Assembly: GCA_031769625.1 (NCBI GenBank)
Contig: JAUIMM010002560.1
Location: 310,001-374,000 of the forward strand
Length of the DNA stretch: 64,000 nt
Source of the DNA: Taudactylus pleione
Taxonomy: Eukaryota; Chordata; Amphibia; Anura; Myobatrachidae
Reading direction: 5' to 3'
In this document: one piece after another, positions 14,401 to 27,189 of the stretch
Layout: each line of letters starts with the position of its first letter
Numbering within the stretch: position 1 is the first letter of the stretch
Position numbers and translations under genes: made by a program
The notes under the pieces: generated by a model
Databases searched by the model: none
Seen by the model: the letters and a program-made list of their open reading frames with translations, nothing else
What the model was told of the DNA's origin: nothing

Positions 14401-17400
14401 CACAATCTGTGAAATTTTGAGCTGTCTGTGTTTGCTACAAGAGGAGATATCACAAAGAATGCGCTTTTGTTGTTTCCATTGGTTTCAATGCATTTTGGCC
14501 TAAAACGAGCATTTGCTGTTTTCTCTTAAATGCAACATGGGAGAAAAAGCATTTCACATCACATTTGTGGGTCTTGGTCTTCAACACATTCTGTGAAATG
14601 TTGAGCTGTCTGTGTTTGCTACAAGAGGAGATATCGCAAAGAATGCGCTTTTGTTGTTTCCATTGGTTTCAATGCATTTTGGCCTAAAACGAGCATTTGC
14701 TGTTTTCTCTTAAATGCAACATTAGAAAAACACCATTTCACATCACATTTGTGGGTCTTGGTCTTCAACACATTCTGTGAAATGTTGAGCTGTCTGTGTT
14801 TGCTACAAGAGGAGATATCACAAAGAATGTGCTTTTGTTGTTTCCATTGGTTTCAATGCATTTTGGCCTAAAACGAGCATTTGCTGTTTTCTCTTAAATG
14901 CAGCTTGGGAGAAAAACCATTTCACATCACGTTTGTGGGTCTTTGTCTTCAACACACTCTGTGAAATTTTGAGCTGTCTGTGCTTGCTACAAGAGGAGAT
15001 ATCACAAAGTTTGCACTTTTGTTGTTTCCATTGGTTTCAAAGCATTTTGGCCTAAAACGAGCATTTGCTGTTTTCTCTTAAATGCAGCATGAGAGAAAAA
15101 CAATTTCACATCAGGTTTGTGGGTCTTGGTCTTCAACACATTCTGTGAAATTTTGAGCTGTCTGTGTTTGCTACAACAGGAGATATCACAAAGTATGCGC
15201 ATTTGTTGTTTCCATTGGTTTCAATGCATTTTGGCCTAAAACGAGCATTTGCTGTTTTCTCTTAAACGCAACATGGGAGAAAAACAATTTCACATCACAT
15301 TTGTGGGTCTTGGTCTTCAACACAATCTGTGAAATTTTGAGCTGTCTGTGCTTGCTACAAGATTAGATATCACAAAGAATGCGCTTTTGTTGTTTCCATT
15401 GGTTTCAATGCATTTTGGCCTAAAACGAGCATTTGCTGTTTTCTCTTAAATGCAACATTAGAGAAACACCATTTCACATCACATTTGTGGGTCTTGGTCT
15501 TCAACACAATCTGTGAAATTTTGAGCTGTCTGTGTTTGCTACAAGAGGAGATATCACAAAGAATGTGCTTTTGTTGTTTCCATTGGTTTCAATGCATTTT
15601 GGCCTAAGACGAGCATTTGCTGTTTTCTCTTAAACACAACATGGGAGAAAAACCATTTCACATCACATTTGTGGGTCTTGGTCTTCAACACAATCTGTGA
15701 AATTTTGAGCTGTCTGTGTTTGCTACAAGAGGAGATATCACAAAGAATGTGCTTTTGTTGTTTCCATTGGTTTCAATGCATTTTGGCCTAAGACGAGCAT
15801 TTGCTGTTTTCTCTTAAATGCAGCTTGGGAGAAAAACCATTTCACATCACGTTTGTGGGTCTTGGTCTTCAACACATTCTGTGAAATTTTGAGCTGTCTG
15901 TGCTTGCTACAAGAGGAGATATCACAAAGTATGCACTTTTGTTGTTTCCATTGGTTTCAATGCATTTTGGCCTAAAACGAGCATTTGCTGTTTTCTCTTA
16001 AACGCAACATGGGAGAAAAACCATTTCACATCACATTTGTGGGTGTTGGTCTTAAACACAATCTGTGAAATTTTGAGCTGTCTGTGTTTGCTACAAGAGG
16101 AGATATCACAAAGAATGCGCTTTTGTTGTTTCCATTGGTTTCAATGCATTTTGGCCTAAAACGAGCATTTGCTGTTTTCTCTTAAATGCAACATGGGAGA
16201 AAAAGCATTTCACATCACATTTGTGGGTCTTGGTCTTCAACACATTCTGTGAAATGTTGAGCTGTCTGTGTTTGCTACAAGAGGAGATATCGCAAAGAAT
16301 GCGCTTTTGTTGTTTCCATTGGTTTCAATGCATTTTGGCCTAAAACGAGCATTTGCTGTTTTCTCTTAAATGCAACATTAGAAAAACACCATTTCACATC
16401 ACATTTGTGGGTCTTGGTCTTCAACACATTCTGTGAAATGTTGAGCTGTCTGTGTTTGCTACAAGAGGAGATATCACAAAGAATGTGCTTTTGTTGTTTC
16501 CATTGGTTTCAATGCATTTTGGCCTAAAACGAGCATTTGCTGTTTTCTCTTAAATGCAGCTTGGGAGAAAAACCATTTCACATCACGTTTGTGGGTCTTT
16601 GTCTTCAACACACTCTGTGAAATTTTGAGCTGTCTGTGCTTGCTACAAGAGGAGATATCACAAAGTATGCACTTTTGTTGTTTCCATTGGTTTCAAAGCA
16701 TTTTGGCCTAAAACGAGCATTTGCTGTTTTCTCTTAAATGCAGCATGAGAGAAAAACAATTTCACATCAGGTTTGTGGGTCTTGGTCTTCAACACATTCT
16801 GTGAAATTTTGAGCTGTCTGTGTTTGCTACAACAGGAGATATCACAAAGTATGCGCATTTGTTGTTTCCATTGGTTTCAATGCATTTTGGCCTAAAACGA
16901 GCATTTGCTGTTTTCTCTTAAACGCAACATGGGAGAAAAACAATTTCACATCACATTTGTGGGTCTTGGTCTTCAACACAATCTGTGAAATTTTGAGCTG
17001 TCTGTGCTTGCTACAAGATTAGATATCACAAAGAATGCGCTTTTGTTGTTTCCATTGGTTTCAATGCATATTGGCCTAAAACGAGCATTTGCTGTTTTCT
17101 CTTAAATGCAACATTAGAGAAACACCATTTCACATCACATTTGTGGGTCTTGGTCTTCAACACATTCTGTGAAATTTTGAGCTGTCTGTGTTTGATACAA
17201 GAGGAGATATCGCGAAGTATGGGTTTTTGCTGTTTCCCTGGTTTCAATGCATTTTGGCCTAAGACGAGCATTTGCTGTTTTCTCTTAAACGCAACATGGG
17301 AGAAAAACCATTTCACATCACATTTGTGGGTGTTGGTCTTAAACACAATCTGTGAAATTTTGAGCTGTCTGTGTTTGCTACAAGAGGAGATATCACAAAG

Positions 17401-18944
17401 AATGCGCTTTTGTTGTTTCCATTGGTTTCAATGCATTTTGGCCTAAAACGAGCATTTGCTGTTTTCTCTTAAATGCAACATGGGAGAAAAAGCATTTCAC
17501 ATCACATTTGTGGGTCTTGGTCTTCAACACATTCTGGGAAATGTTGAGCTGTCTGTGTTTGCTACAAGAGGAAATATCGCAAAGAATGCGCTTTTGTTGT
17601 TTCCATTGGTTTCAATGCATTTTGGCCTAAAACGAGCATTTGCTGTTTTCTCTTAAACGCAACATGGGAGAAAAACAATTTCACATCACATTTGTGGGTC
17701 TTGGTCTTCAACACAATCTGTGAAATTTTGAGCTGTCTGTGCTTGCTACAAGATTAGATATCACAAAGAATGCGCTTTTGTTGTTTCCATTGGTTTCAAT
17801 GCATTTTGGCCTAAAACGAGCATTTGCTGTTTTCTCTTAAATGCAACATTAGAGAAACACCATTTCACATCACATTTGTGGGTCTTGGTCTTCAACACAT
17901 TCTGTGAAATTTTGAGCTGTCTGTGTTTGATACAAGAGGAGATATCGCTAAGTATGGGTTTTTGCTGTTTCCATTGGTTTCAATGCATTTTGGCCTAAAA
18001 CGAGCATTTGCTGTTTTCTCTTAAACACAACATGGGAGAAAAACCATTTCACATCACATTTGTGGGTCTTGGTCTTCAACACAATCTGTGAAATTTTGAG
18101 CTGTCTGTGTTTGCTACAAGAGGAGATATCACAAAGAATGTGCTTTTGTTGTTTCCATTGGTTTCAATGCATTTTGGCCTAAGACGAGCATTTGCTGTTT
18201 TCTCTTAAATGCAGCTTGGGAGAAAAACCATTTCACATCACGTTTGTGGGTCTTGGTCTTCAACACATTCTGTGAAATTTTGAGCTGTCTGTGCTTGCTA
18301 CAAGAGGAGATATCACAAAGTATGCACTTTTGTTGTTTCCATTGGTTTCAATGCATTTTGGCCTAAAACGAGCATTTGCTGTTTTCTCTTAAACGCAACA
18401 TGGGAGAAAAACAATTTCACATCTCATTTATGGGTCTTGGTCTTCAACACAATCTGTGAAATTTTGAGCTGTCTGTGCTTGCTACAAGATTAGATATCAC
18501 AAAGAATGCGCTTTTGTTGTTTCCATTGGTTTCAATGCATATTGGCCTAAAACGAGCATTTGCTGTTTTCTCTTAAATGCAACATTAGAGAAACACCATT
18601 TCACATCACATTTGTGGGTCTTGGTCTTCAACACATTCTGTGAAATTTTGAGCTGTCTGTGTTTGATACAAGAGGAGATATCGCGAAGTATGGGTTTTTG
18701 CTGTTTCCATTGGTTTCAATGCATTTTGGCCTAAAACGAGCATTTGCTGTTTTCTCTTAAACACAACATGGGAGAAAAACCATTTCACATCACATTTGTG
18801 GGTCTTGGTCTTCAACACAATCTGTGAAATTTTGAGCTGTCTGTGTTTGCTACAAGAGGAGATATCACAAAGAATGTGCTTTTGTTGTTTCCATTGGTTT
18901 CAATGCATTTTGGCCTAAGACGAGCATTTGCTGTTTTCTCTTAA
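8460..18944. repeat. Higher-order repeat copy B (about 57 monomers)
   Basis: This copy repeats copy A in order but is 11 monomers longer. One extra monomer lies at 9012-9195 (a second 'ctttgtcttcaacacactc' monomer), one extra lies near 14.05-14.25 kb, and nine come from a 1656-bp tandem duplication near 13.97-17.05 kb. The offset to copy A is 8459 bp at the start, 8643 bp after 9196, about 8828 bp near 14.3-15.4 kb and 10485 bp from 16658 on. These steps match whole monomers within a few bases. Confidence 0.78.
13965..17056. repeat. Nine-monomer (1656-bp) tandem duplication inside copy B
   Basis: The monomer starting at 13978 ('acacaacatggg') and its successors reappear in the same order from 15634, exactly 1656 bp (9 x 184) later. 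The diagnostic 'gcagcatgagag' plus 'ctacaacagg' monomer is at ~15086 in the first copy and ~16742 in the second. Agreement breaks at ~15.4 kb against 17.06 kb, where one copy has 'gcattttggcc' and the other 'gcatattggcc'. Copy A has only one version of this segment. Confidence 0.75.
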
Positions 18945-20896
18945 ATGCAGCTTGGGAGAAAAACCATTTCACATCACGTTTGTGGGTCTTGGTCTTCAAC
19001 ACATTCTGTGAAATTTTGAGCTGTCTGTGCTTGCTACAAGAGGAGATATCACAAAGTATGCACTTTTGTTGTTTCCATTGGTTTCAATGCATTTTGGCCT
19101 AAGACGAGCATTTGCTGTTTTCTCTTAAACGCAACATGGGAGAAAAACCATTTCACATCACATTTGTGGGTGTTGGTCTTAAACACAATCTGTGAAATTT
19201 TGAGCTGTCTGTGTTTGCTACAAGAGGAGATATCACAAAAAATGCACTTTTGTTGTTTCCATTGGTTTCAATGCATTTTGGCCTAAAACGAGCATTTGCT
19301 GTTTTCTCTTAAATGCAACATGGGAGAAAAAGCATTTCACATCACATTTGTGGGTCTTGGTCTTCAACACATTCTGTGAAATGTTGAGCTGTCTGTGTTT
19401 GCTACAAGAGGAGATATCGCAAAGAATGCGCTTTTGTTGTTTCCATTGGTTTCAATGCATTTTGGCCTAAAACGAGCATTTGCTGTTTTCTCTTAAATGC
19501 AGCTTGGGAGAAAAACCATTTCACATCACGTTTGTGGGTCTTTGTCTTCAACACACTCTGTGAAATTTTGAGCTGTCTGTGCTTGCTACAAGAGGAGATA
19601 TCACAAAGTATGCACTTTTGTTGTTTCCATTGGTTTCAATGCATTTTGGCCTAAAACGAGCATTTGCTGTTTTCTCTTAAATGCAGCATGGGAGAAAAAC
19701 AATTTCACATCAGGTTTGTGGGTCTTGGTCTTCAACACATTCTGTGAAATTTTGAGCTGTCTGTGTTTGCTACAAGAGGAGATATCACAAAGTATGCGCA
19801 TTTGTTGTTTCCATTGGTTTAAATGCATTTTGGCCTAAAACGAGCATTTGCTCTTTTCTCTTAAACGCAACATGGGAGAAAAACAATTTCACATCACATT
19901 TGTGGGTCTTGGTCTTCAACACAATCTGTGATATTTTGAGCTGTCTGTGCTTGCTACAAGATTAGATATCACAAAGAATGCGCTTTTGTTGTTTCCATTG
20001 GTTTCAATGCATATTGGCCTAAAACGAGCATTTGCTGTTTTCTCTTAAATGCAACATTAGAGAAACACCATTTCACATCACATTTGTGGGTCTTGGTCTT
20101 CAACACATTCTGTGAAATTTTGAGCTGTCTGTGTTTGATAGAAGAGGAGATATCGCGAAGTATGGGTTTTTGCTGTTTCCATTGGTTTCAATGCATATTG
20201 GCCTAAAACGAGCATTTGCTGTTTTCTCTTAAACACAACATGGGAGAAAAACCATTTCACATCACATTTGTGGGTCTTGGTCTTCAACACAATCTGAGAA
20301 ATTTTGAGCTGTCTGTGTTTGCTACAAGAGGAGATATCACAAAGAATGTGCTTTTGTTGTTTCCATTGGTTTCAATGCATTTTGGCCTAAGACGAGCATT
20401 TGCTGTTTTCTCTTAAATGCAGCTTGAGAGAAAAACCATTTCACATCACGTTTGTGGGTCTTGGTCTTCAGCACATTCTGTGAAATTTTGAGCTGTCTGT
20501 GGTTGCTACAAGAGGAGATATCACAAAGTATGCACTTTTGTTGTTTCCATTGGTTTCAATGCATTTTGGCCTAAGACGAGCATTTGCTGTTTTCTCTTAA
20601 ACACAACATGGGAGAAAAAACATTTCACATCACATTTGTGGGTGTTGGTCTTAAACACAATCTGTGAAATTTTGAGCTGTCTGTGTTTGCTACAAGAGGA
20701 GATATCACAAAGAATGCGCTTTTGTTGTTTCCATTGGTTTCAATGCATTTTGGCCTAAAACGAGCATTTGCTGTTTTCTCTTAAATGCAACATGGAAGAA
20801 AAAGCATTTCACATCACATTTGTGGGTCTTGGTCTTCAACACATTCTGTGAAATGTTGAGCTGTCTGTGTTTGCTACAAGAGGAGATATCGCAAAG
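18945..20896. repeat. Higher-order repeat copy C, partial and rearranged
   Basis: The variant order of copies A and B begins a third time at 18945. It follows copy B for the first monomers (offset 10485, then 10301, because the extra 9196-type monomer is missing). Near 20785 it jumps to the monomer carrying 'catggaagaa' that lies near 2765 in copy A, so about five monomers are absent. After ~20.9 kb the copy passes into the 2505-bp duplication listed separately. Confidence 0.65.
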
Positions 20897-20968
20897 AATG
20901 CACTTTTGTTGTTTCCATTGGTTTCAATGCATTTTGGCCTAAAATGAACATTTGCTGTTTTCTCTTAA

Positions 20969-21081
20969 ATGCAACATTAGAGAAACACCATTTCACATCA
21001 CATTTGTGGGTCTTGGTCTTCAACACATTCTGTGAAATTTTGAGCTGTCTGTGCTTGCTACAAGATTAGATATCACAAAGA
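20969..21081. repeat. Truncated 113-bp satellite monomer, first copy
   Basis: This monomer starts normally ('atgcaacattagag') but after 'cacaaagaatgc' it runs straight into 'aacattagag' of the next monomer. Unit positions 118-188 (71 bp) are missing. The five bases 'aatgc' occur at both ends of the missing piece, which points to a microhomology deletion. Confidence 0.9.
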
Positions 21082-23473
21082 ATGCAACATTAGAGAAACA
21101 CCATTTCACATCACATTTGTGGGTCTTGGTCTTCAACACAATCTGTGAAATGTTGAGCTGTCTGTGTTTGCTACAAGAGGAGATATCACAAAGAATGTGC
21201 TTTTGTTGTTTCCATTGGTTTCAATGCATTTTGGCCTAAAATGAGCATTTGCTGTTTTCTCTTAAATGCAGCTTGGGAGAAAAACCATTTCACATCACGT
21301 TTGTGGGTCTTTGTCTTCAACACACTCTGTGAAATTTTGAGCTGTCTGTGCTTGCTACAAGAGGAGATATCACAAAGTATGCACTTTTGTTGTTTCCATT
21401 GGTTTCAAAGCATTTTGGCCTAAAACGAGCATTTGCTGTTTTCTCTTAAATGCAGCATGAGAGAAAAACAATTTCACATCAGGTTTGTGGGTCTTGGTCT
21501 TCAACACATTCTGTGAAATTTTGAGCTGTCTGTGTTTGCTACAACAGGAGATATCACAAAGTATGCGCATTTGTTGTTTCCATTGGTTTCAATGCATTTT
21601 GGCCTAAAACGAGCATTTGCTGTTTTCTCTTAAACGCAACATGGGAGAAAAACAATTTCACATCACATTTGTGGGTCTTGGTCTTCAACACAATCTGTGA
21701 AATTTTGAGCTGTCTGTGCTTGCTACAAGATTAGATATCACAAAGAATGCGCTTTTGTTGTTTCCATTGGTTTCAATGCATATTGGCCTAAAACGAGCAT
21801 TTGCTGTTTTCTCTTAAATGCAACATTAGAGAAACACCATTTCACATCACATTTGTGGGTCTTGGTCTTCAACACATTCTGTGAAATTTTGAGCTGTCTG
21901 TGTTTGATACAAGAGGAGATATCGCGAAGTATGGGTTTTTGCTGTTTCCACTGGTTTCAATGCATTTTGGCCTAAGATGAGCATTTGCTGTTTTCTCTTA
22001 AACGCAACATGGGAGAAAAACCATTTCACAACACATTTGTGGGTGTTGCTCTTAAACACAATCTGTGAAATTTTGAGCTGTCTGTGTTTGCTACAAGAGG
22101 AGATATCACAAAGTATGCACTTTTGTTGTTTCCATTGGTTTCAAAGCATTTTGGCCTAAAACGAGCATTTGCTGTTTTCTCTTAAATGCAGCATGAGAGA
22201 AAAACAATTTCACATCAGGTTTGTGGGTCTTGGTCTTCAACACATTCTGTGAAATTTTGAGCTGTCTGTGATTGCTACAACAGGAGATATCACAAAGTAT
22301 GCGCATTTGTTGTTTCCATTGGTTTCAATGCATTTTGGCCTAAAACGAGCATTTGCTGTTTTCTCTTAAACGCAACATGGGAGAAAAACAATTTCACATC
22401 ACATTTGTGGGTCTTGGTCTTCAACAAAATCTGTGAAATTTTGAGCTGTCTGTGCTTGCTACAAGAGGAGATATCACAAAGAATGCGCTTTTGTTGTTTC
22501 CATTGGTTTCAATGCATATTGGCCTAAAACGAGCATTTGCTGTTTTCTCTTAAATTCAACATTAGAGAAACACCATTTCACATCACATTTGTGGGTCTTG
22601 GTCTTCAACACATTCTGTGAAATTTTGAGCTGTCTGTGTTTGATACAAGAGGAGATATCGCGAAGTATGGGTTTTTGCTGTTTCCACTGGTTTCAATGCA
22701 TTTTGGCCTAAGATGAGCATTTGCTGTTTTCTCTTAAACGCAACATGGGAGAAAAACCATTTCACATCACATTTGTGGGTGTTGCTCTTAAACACAATCT
22801 GTGAAATTTTGAGCTGTCTGTGTTTGCTACAAGAGGAGATATCACAAAGAATGCGCTTTTGTTGTTTCCATTGGTTTCAATGCATTTTGGCCTAAAACGA
22901 GCATTTGCTGTTTTCTCTTAAATGCAACATGGGAGAAAAAGCATTTCACATCACATTTGTGGGTCTTGGTCTTCAACACATTCTGGGAAATGTTGAGCTG
23001 TCTGTGTTTGCTACAAGAGGAAATATCGCAAAGAATGCGCTTTTGTTGTTTCCATTGGTTTCAATGCATTTTGGCCTAAAACGAGCATTTGCTGTTTTCT
23101 CTTAAACGCAACATGGGAGAAAAACAATTTCACATCACATTTGTGGGTCTTGGTCTTCAACACAATCTGTGAAATTTTGAGCTGTCTGTGCTTGCTACAA
23201 GATTAGATATCACAAAGAATGCGCTTTTGTTGTTTCCATTGGTTTCAATGCATTTTGGCCTAAAACTAGCATTTGCTGTTTTCTCTTAAATGCAACATTA
23301 GAGAAACACCATTTCACATCACATTTGTGGGTCTTGGTCTTCAACACATTCTGTGAAATTTTGAGCTGTCTGTGTTTGATACAAGAGGAGATATCGCTAA
23401 GAATGCACTTTTGTTGTTTCCATTGGTTTCAATGCATTTTGGCCTAAAATGAACATTTGCTGTTTTCTCTTAA

Positions 23474-23586
23474 ATGCAACATTAGAGAAACACCATTTCA
23501 CATCACATTTGTGGGTCTTGGTCTTCAACACATTCTGTGAAATTTTGAGCTGTCTGTGCTTGCTACAAGATTAGATATCACAAAGA
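23474..23586. repeat. Truncated 113-bp satellite monomer, second copy
   Basis: The breakpoint matches the monomer at 20969-21081 and lies 2505 bp downstream. The shared breakpoint shows that the deletion came before the duplication. Confidence 0.9.
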
Positions 23587-26500
23587 ATGCAACATTAGAG
23601 AAACACCATTTCACATCACATTTGTGGGTCTTGGTCTTCAACACAATCTGTGAAATGTTGAGCTGTCTGTGTTTGCTACAAGAGGAGATATCACAAAGAA
23701 TGTGCTTTTGTTGTTTCCATTGGTTTCAATGCATTTTGGCCTAAAACGAGCATTTGCTGTTTTCTCTTAAATGCAGCTTGGGAGAAAAACCATTTCACAT
23801 CACGTTTGTGGGTCTTTGTCTTCAACACACTCTGTGAAATTTTGAGCTGTCTGTGCTTGCTACAAGAGGAGATATCACAAAGTATGCACTTTTGTTGTTT
23901 CCATTGGTTTCAAAGCATTTTGGCCTAAAACGAGCATTTGCTGTTTTCTCTTAAATGCAGCATGAGAGAAAAACAATTTCACATCAGGTTTGTGGGTCTT
24001 GGTCTTCAACACATTCTGTGAAATTTTGAGCTGTCTGTGTTTGCTACAACAGGAGATATCACAAAGTATGCGCATTTGTTGTTTCCATTGGTTTCAATGC
24101 ATTTTGGCCTAAAACGAGCATTTGCTGTTTTCTCTTAAACGCAACATGGGAGAAAAACAATTTCACATCACATTTGTGGGTCTTGGTCTTCAACACAATC
24201 TGTGAAATTTTGAGCTGTCTGTGCTTGCTACAAGATTAGATATCACAAAGAATGCGCTTTTGTTGTTTCCATTGGTTTCAATGCATATTGGCCTAAAACG
24301 AGCATTTGCTGTTTTCTCTTAAATGCAACATTAGAGAAACACCATTTCACATCACATTTGTGGGTCTTGGTCTTCAACACATTCTGTGAAATTTTGAGCT
24401 GTCTGTGTTTGATACAAGAGGAGATATCGCGAAGTATGGGTTTTTGCTGTTTCCACTGGTTTCAATGCATTTTGGCCTAAGATGAGCATTTGCTGTTTTC
24501 TCTTAAACGCAACATGGGAGAAAAACCATTTCACATCACATTTGTGGGTGTTGCTCTTAAACACAATCTGTGAAATTTTGAGCTGTCTGTGTTTGCTACA
24601 AGAGGAGATATCACAAAGTATGCACTTTTGTTGTTTCCATTGGTTTCAAAGCATTTTGGGCCTAAAACGAGCATTTGCTGTTTTCTCTTAAATGCAGCAT
24701 GAGAGAAAAACAATTTCACATCAGGTTTGTGGGTCTTGGTCTTCAACACATTCTGTGAAATTTTGAGCTGTCTGTGTTTGCTACAACAGGAGATATCACA
24801 AAGTATGCGCATTTGTTGTTTCCATTGGTTTCAATGCATTTTGGCCTAAAACGAGCATTTGCTGTTTTCTCTTAAACGCAACATGGGAGAAAAACAATTT
24901 CACATCACATTTGTGGGTCTTGGTCTTCAACACAATCTGTGAAATTTTGAGCTGTCTGTGCTTGCTACAAGATTAGATATCACAAAGAATGCGCTTTTGT
25001 TGTTTCCATTGGTTTCAATGCATATTGGCCTAAAACGAGCATTTGCTGTTTTCTCTTAAATGCAACATTAGAGAAACACCATTTCACATCACATTTGTGG
25101 GTCTTGGTCTTCAACACATTCTGTGAAATTTTGAGCTGTCTGTGTTTGATACAAGAGGAGATATCGCGAAGTATGGGTTTTTGCTGTTTCCACTGGTTTC
25201 AATGCATTTTGGCCTAAGATGAGCATTTGCTGTTTTCTCTTAAACGCAACATGGGAGAAAAACCATTTCACATCACATTTGTGGGTGTTGCTCTTAAACA
25301 CAATCTGTGAAATTTTGAGCTGTCTGTGTTTGCTACAAGAGGAGATATCACAAAGAATGCGCTTTTGTTGTTTCCATTGGTTTCAATGCATTTTGGCCTA
25401 AAACGAGCATTTGCTGTTTTCTCTTAAATGCAACATGGGAGAAAAAGCATTTCACATCACATTTGTGGGCCTTGGTCTTCAACACATTCTGGGAAATGTT
25501 GAGCTGTCTGTGTTTGCTACAAGAGGAAATATCGCAAAGAATGCGCTTTTGTTGTTTCCATTGGTTTTAATGCATTTTGGCCTAAAACGAGCATTTGCTG
25601 TTTTCTCTTAAACGCAACATGGGAGAAAAACAATTTCACATCACATTTGTGGGTCTTGGTCTTCAACACAATCTGTGAAATTTTGAGCTGTCTGTGCTTG
25701 CTACAAGATTAGATATCACAAAGAATGCGCTTTTGTTGTTTCCATTGGTTTCAATGCATTTTGGCCTAAAACTAGCATTTGCTGTTTTCTCTTAAATGCA
25801 ACATTAGAGAAACACCATTTCACATCACATTTGTGGGTCTTGGTCTTCAACACATTCTGTGAAATTTTGAGCTGTCTGTGTTTGATACAAGAGGAGATAT
25901 CGCTAAGTATGGGATTTTGCTGTTTCCATTGGTTTCAATGCATTTTGGCCTAAAACGAGCATTTGCTGTTTTCTCTTAAACACAACATGGGAGAAAAACC
26001 ATTTCACATCACATTTGTGGGTCTTGGTCTTCAACACAATCTGTGAAATTTTGAGCTGTCTGTGTTTGCTACAAGAGGAGATATCACAAAGAATGTGCTT
26101 TTGTTGTTTCCATTGGTTTCAATGCATTTTGGCCTAAGACGAGCATTTGCTGTTTTCTCTTAAATGCAGCTGGGAGAAAAACCATTTCACATCACGTTTG
26201 TGGGTGTTGGTCTTCAACACATTCTGTGAAATGTTGAGCTGTCTGTGTTTGCTACAAGAGGAGATATCGCAAAGAATGCGCTTTTGTTGTTTCCATTGGT
26301 TTCAATGCATTTAGGCCTAAAACGAGCATTTGCTGTTTTCTCTTAAATGCAACATTAGAGAAACACCATTTCACATCACATTTGTGGGAATTGGTCTTCA
26401 ACACATTCTGTGAAATTTTGAGCTGTCTGTGTTTGATACAAGAGAAGATATCGCGAAGTATGGGTTTTTGCTGTTTCCATTGGTTTCAATGCATTTTGGC

Positions 26501-27189
26501 CTAAAACGAGCATTTCCTGTTTTCTCTTAAACACAACATGGGAGAAAAACCATTTCACATCACATTTGTGGGTCTTGGTCTTCAACACAATCTGTGAAAT
26601 TTTGAGCTGTCTGTGTTTGCTACAAGAGGAGATATCACAAAGAATGTGCTTTTGTTGTTTCCATTGGTTTCAATGCATTTTGGCCTAAAACGAGCATTTG
26701 CTGTTTTCTCTTAAATGCAGCTTGGGAGAAAAACCATTTCACATCACGTTTTTGGGTCTTGGTCTTCAACACATTCTGTGAAATTTTGAGCTGTCTGTGC
26801 TTGCTACAAGAGGAGATATCACAAAGTATGCACTTTTGTTGTTTACATTGGTTTCAATGCATTTTGGCCTAAAACGAGCCTTTGCTGTTTTTACTTAAAT
26901 GCAGCATGGGAGAAAAACCATTTCACATCACGTTTGTGGGTCTTGGTCTTCAACACATTCTGTGAAATTTTGAGCTGTCTGTGTTTGCTACAAGAGGAGA
27001 TATCACAAAGTATGTGCATTTGTTGTTTCCATTGGTTTCAATGCATTTTGGCCTAAAACAAGCATTTGCTGTTTTCTCTTCAATGCAACATAGGAGAAAA
27101 ACTAGTTCACATCACATTTGTTGGTCTTGGTCTTCAACACAATCAGTGAAATTTTGAGCTGTCTGTGCTTGCTACAAGAGGAGATATCA

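Larger units (their letters stand above)
20897..25906. repeat. 2505-bp tandem duplication (13 monomers plus a 113-bp truncated one)
   Basis: Two adjacent copies meet near 23402. The junction is visible as a hybrid monomer: it starts as the 'gatatcgctaag' variant (seen whole near 25894) and continues as the 'aatgcacttttg...aaaatgaacattt' variant (seen near 20897). The period of 2505 bp equals 13 x 184 + 113. Each copy also contains an internal four-monomer (736-737 bp) duplication, seen as pairs of the 'gcagcatgagag' monomer near 21454/22190 and 23959/24696. Confidence 0.82.
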
